Source: UBA4582 sp964228885 (lineage in GTDB: Bacteria; Pseudomonadota; Gammaproteobacteria; Pseudomonadales; Azotimanducaceae). Taken from it: DNA of 17,344 nucleotides. The notes beneath the pieces are model-generated. The model was not told the DNA's origin. It worked only from the letters and a program-made list of their open reading frames with translations, and did no database searches. The stretch spans positions 1-17,344 of the forward strand of contig CAXRCG010000029.1 in the NCBI GenBank assembly GCA_964228885.1, in the 5' to 3' direction. Shown piece after piece: positions 16,172 to 17,344 of the stretch. The number at the start of each line of letters is the position of its first letter. Within the stretch, counting starts at the first letter, position 1. A program made the position numbers and the translations under genes.

Positions 16172-16987
16172 ATGCTCACTCACGGTTACCCAAAGATTCT
16201 CGGAATTGTGAACATCACAGAAGACTCATTTTCTGACGGCGGCAGATATCTCGAGACTCAAGCTGCCATCGACCATGCGCGCGCGTTAATTAAAAGCGGA
16301 GCAGATATCATTGACCTGGGGCCAGCATCGAGCAATCCTGACGCAAAAAATGTGACTGCAGAAACAGAGATAGAACGGTTGAGGCCGGTGGTCTCTCCGT
16401 TAGAGGCAACTGGCGCAAAGATTTCGATAGACTCTTTTCAACCGGCAACCCAACGATGGGCAATGACCTCAAACGTTGACTACCTGAATGATATTGAGGG
16501 CTTCGCTAATCCTGAAATCTATCCCGAACTGAAGGAGTCCAGTTGCCAGCTATTTTTAATGCACTCGATTCAACGTAAAGGCATTGCGACTCGAATTCAG
16601 TCTGACCCGAATCGTATATTGGATGAAATTTCGCTCTTCTTTGACGAGCGATTAGCAGCGCTACTGAAAGCAGGCATTTCAAAAAACCGCTTCATTCTTG
16701 ACCCTGGCATGGGGTTCTTTCTAGGAGAAAATGAAGCATCCTCGGTAAAAGTGCTGCAAAACTTGGCGCTCATTCGAGACCGGTTTGATTTGCCACTACT
16801 CATCTCGGTATCTCGTAAATCTTTTCTAAGAAAGATATCGATGAAAAATGCTAACGAATCCGGTGCTGCAACTCTGGCTGCCGAGATATTCGCCGCAATG
16901 AATGGTGCAGACTACATCAGAACGCACGATGCCGCGGCCTTGCATGACGCACTTAAAATCATTGCCACGCTTAGCGAATATTCTTAG
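16172..16987 (+). CDS. Sul-type dihydropteroate synthase (resembles sulfonamide-resistance Sul2/Sul1)
   Basis: Condenses p-aminobenzoate with dihydropterin pyrophosphate to form dihydropteroate in folate synthesis. The 271 residues form a complete TIM barrel and are closer to the mobile Sul enzymes than to ordinary FolP. GIVNITEDSFSDGGRYL (11-27) differs from the Sul2 version as I recall it at one residue. The pterin-site loop reads GPASSNPDA (50-58), as in Sul2, where FolP has GGESTRPGA-like sequence. IDSFQPATQR (86-95), YLNDIEGF, MHSIQRKGIATR, LDPGMGFFLG (176-185), SVSRKSFLRK (212-221) and ADYIRTH are also Sul-like. An AAGGAT ribosome site about nine bases upstream of the ATG fixes the start. 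It lies away from the usual ftsH-folP-glmM setting, so it is probably a second, acquired or ancestral sul-like copy. Resistance is an inference from family, not shown. Base composition looks similar to its neighbours, and no mobile element or glmM remnant is seen alongside. Confidence 0.92.
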   Translation: MLTHGYPKILGIVNITEDSFSDGGRYLETQAAIDHARALIKSGADIIDLGPASSNPDAKNVTAETEIERLRPVVSPLEATGAKISIDSFQPATQRWAMTSNVDYLNDIEGFANPEIYPELKESSCQLFLMHSIQRKGIATRIQSDPNRILDEISLFFDERLAALLKAGISKNRFILDPGMGFFLGENEASSVKVLQNLALIRDRFDLPLLISVSRKSFLRKISMKNANESGAATLAAEIFAAMNGADYIRTHDAAALHDALKIIATLSEYS

Positions 16988-17086
16988 TTTTTATAACTGC
17001 CTGCAGATTATTATGGCAGTGGCAGCGACTTTTAAAACCGAACATCATTTTGCCAACTTCGCCGTGACACAAATAATTTAGTGTGC

Positions 17087-17344
17087 CTAACCCACATTGA
17101 AAGCCTTCAGCTTTTTCCTCACCAATAGGTTCTTGAGCCGCACATACTGGGGCATGCCATCTTTATAGACTGGGTGGTCTTCACCGGAAATCAGCGGTTG
17201 CAGATAACTTCTCGCTTTCGCAGTGATGCCATACCCATCTTTAGAGATATAACTCCTTGGCATCATCCGTTCGACGTTTGCTACTTTGGATAAAGGCGCT
17301 TCTCCAATACTCCACGAATATTTCGGCTTTTTCCCCCTGACAAT
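17087..17344 (-). CDS. pfp: Pyrophosphate-dependent phosphofructokinase (partial, C-terminal 85 residues)
   Basis: Phosphorylates fructose-6-phosphate with pyrophosphate instead of ATP, reversibly, in glycolysis and gluconeogenesis. Only the C-terminus lies in the window, open at the right edge and ending at a TAG at 17087-17089. I recognise SKVANVERMMPRSYISKDGY, then GITAKARSYLQPLISGED and YKDGMPQYVRLKNLLVRKKL, the terminal blocks of the PPi-type enzyme of Methylococcus-like gammaproteobacteria. No catalytic residues are included, so the call rests on this tail alone. It converges on the Sul-like gene with 99 bases between the stop codons. With the membrane pyrophosphatase in the same window it fits a pyrophosphate-centred energy economy. 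Confidence 0.85.
   Translation of the reverse strand: MVRGKKPKYSWSIGEAPLSKVANVERMMPRSYISKDGYGITAKARSYLQPLISGEDHPVYKDGMPQYVRLKNLLVRKKLKAFNVG

Noticed and set aside
16172..16987. Recent acquisition of the Sul-like gene through ISCR2 or an integron
   Set aside because: No glmM remnant, rcr2, attC site, transposase or inverted terminal repeats are visible on either side, and base composition looks like the neighbours. Older transfer or vertical descent remains open.
16996..17020. ACTGCC/GGCAGT stem between the Sul-like gene and pfp as a terminator
   Set aside because: The stem is only 6 bp with a 13-base loop and has no clean T-run on either strand.

Overview
The window looks like chromosome from a free-living gammaproteobacterium, probably marine, with middling GC. 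The evidence is the minus-strand order accB-accC-prmA-DUF3426-dusB-fis-purH, which matches the conserved Pseudomonas-type locus, together with a Pseudomonas-type sulfite reductase cluster and a DUF2333 gene. No phage, transposase, integrase, CRISPR array, tRNA or rRNA was seen.

Positions 1-7480 (all minus strand). Reading right to left, the order is an orphan DsbD N-terminal domain, accB, accC, prmA, a zinc-ribbon DUF3426 membrane protein, dusB, fis, a rho-independent terminator, then purH, which runs off the left edge. accC/prmA and prmA/DUF3426 each overlap by one base (TGATG). Genes here serve fatty-acid synthesis, ribosomal protein and tRNA modification, nucleoid control and purine synthesis. 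Compared with the Pseudomonas layout (dsbD-aroQ-accB-accC), aroQ is absent and dsbD is reduced to its periplasmic N-terminal domain.

Positions 7584-11981 (plus strand). A TPR-like lipoprotein, a DUF2333 inner-membrane protein and a membrane pyrophosphatase with its own terminator. The pyrophosphatase has residues typical of the K+-dependent, probably Na+-pumping, class.

Positions 12029-15602 (minus strand). A compact assimilatory sulfite-reduction operon in transcription order: siroheme sulfite/nitrite reductase, DUF934 protein, and trifunctional siroheme synthase CysG, which makes the cofactor the reductase needs.

Positions 15603-17344. A 569-base divergent intergenic region with several small hairpins precedes a plus-strand dihydropteroate synthase. 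This enzyme is of the Sul1/Sul2 sulfonamide-resistance type, not the ordinary FolP type, and is the most notable item in the window. Convergent to it, the C-terminal 85 residues of a pyrophosphate-dependent phosphofructokinase enter from the right edge. With the membrane pyrophosphatase, this suggests pyrophosphate-linked glycolysis and energy conservation.

All identifications rest on remembered family sequences and visible motifs; no database search was run.
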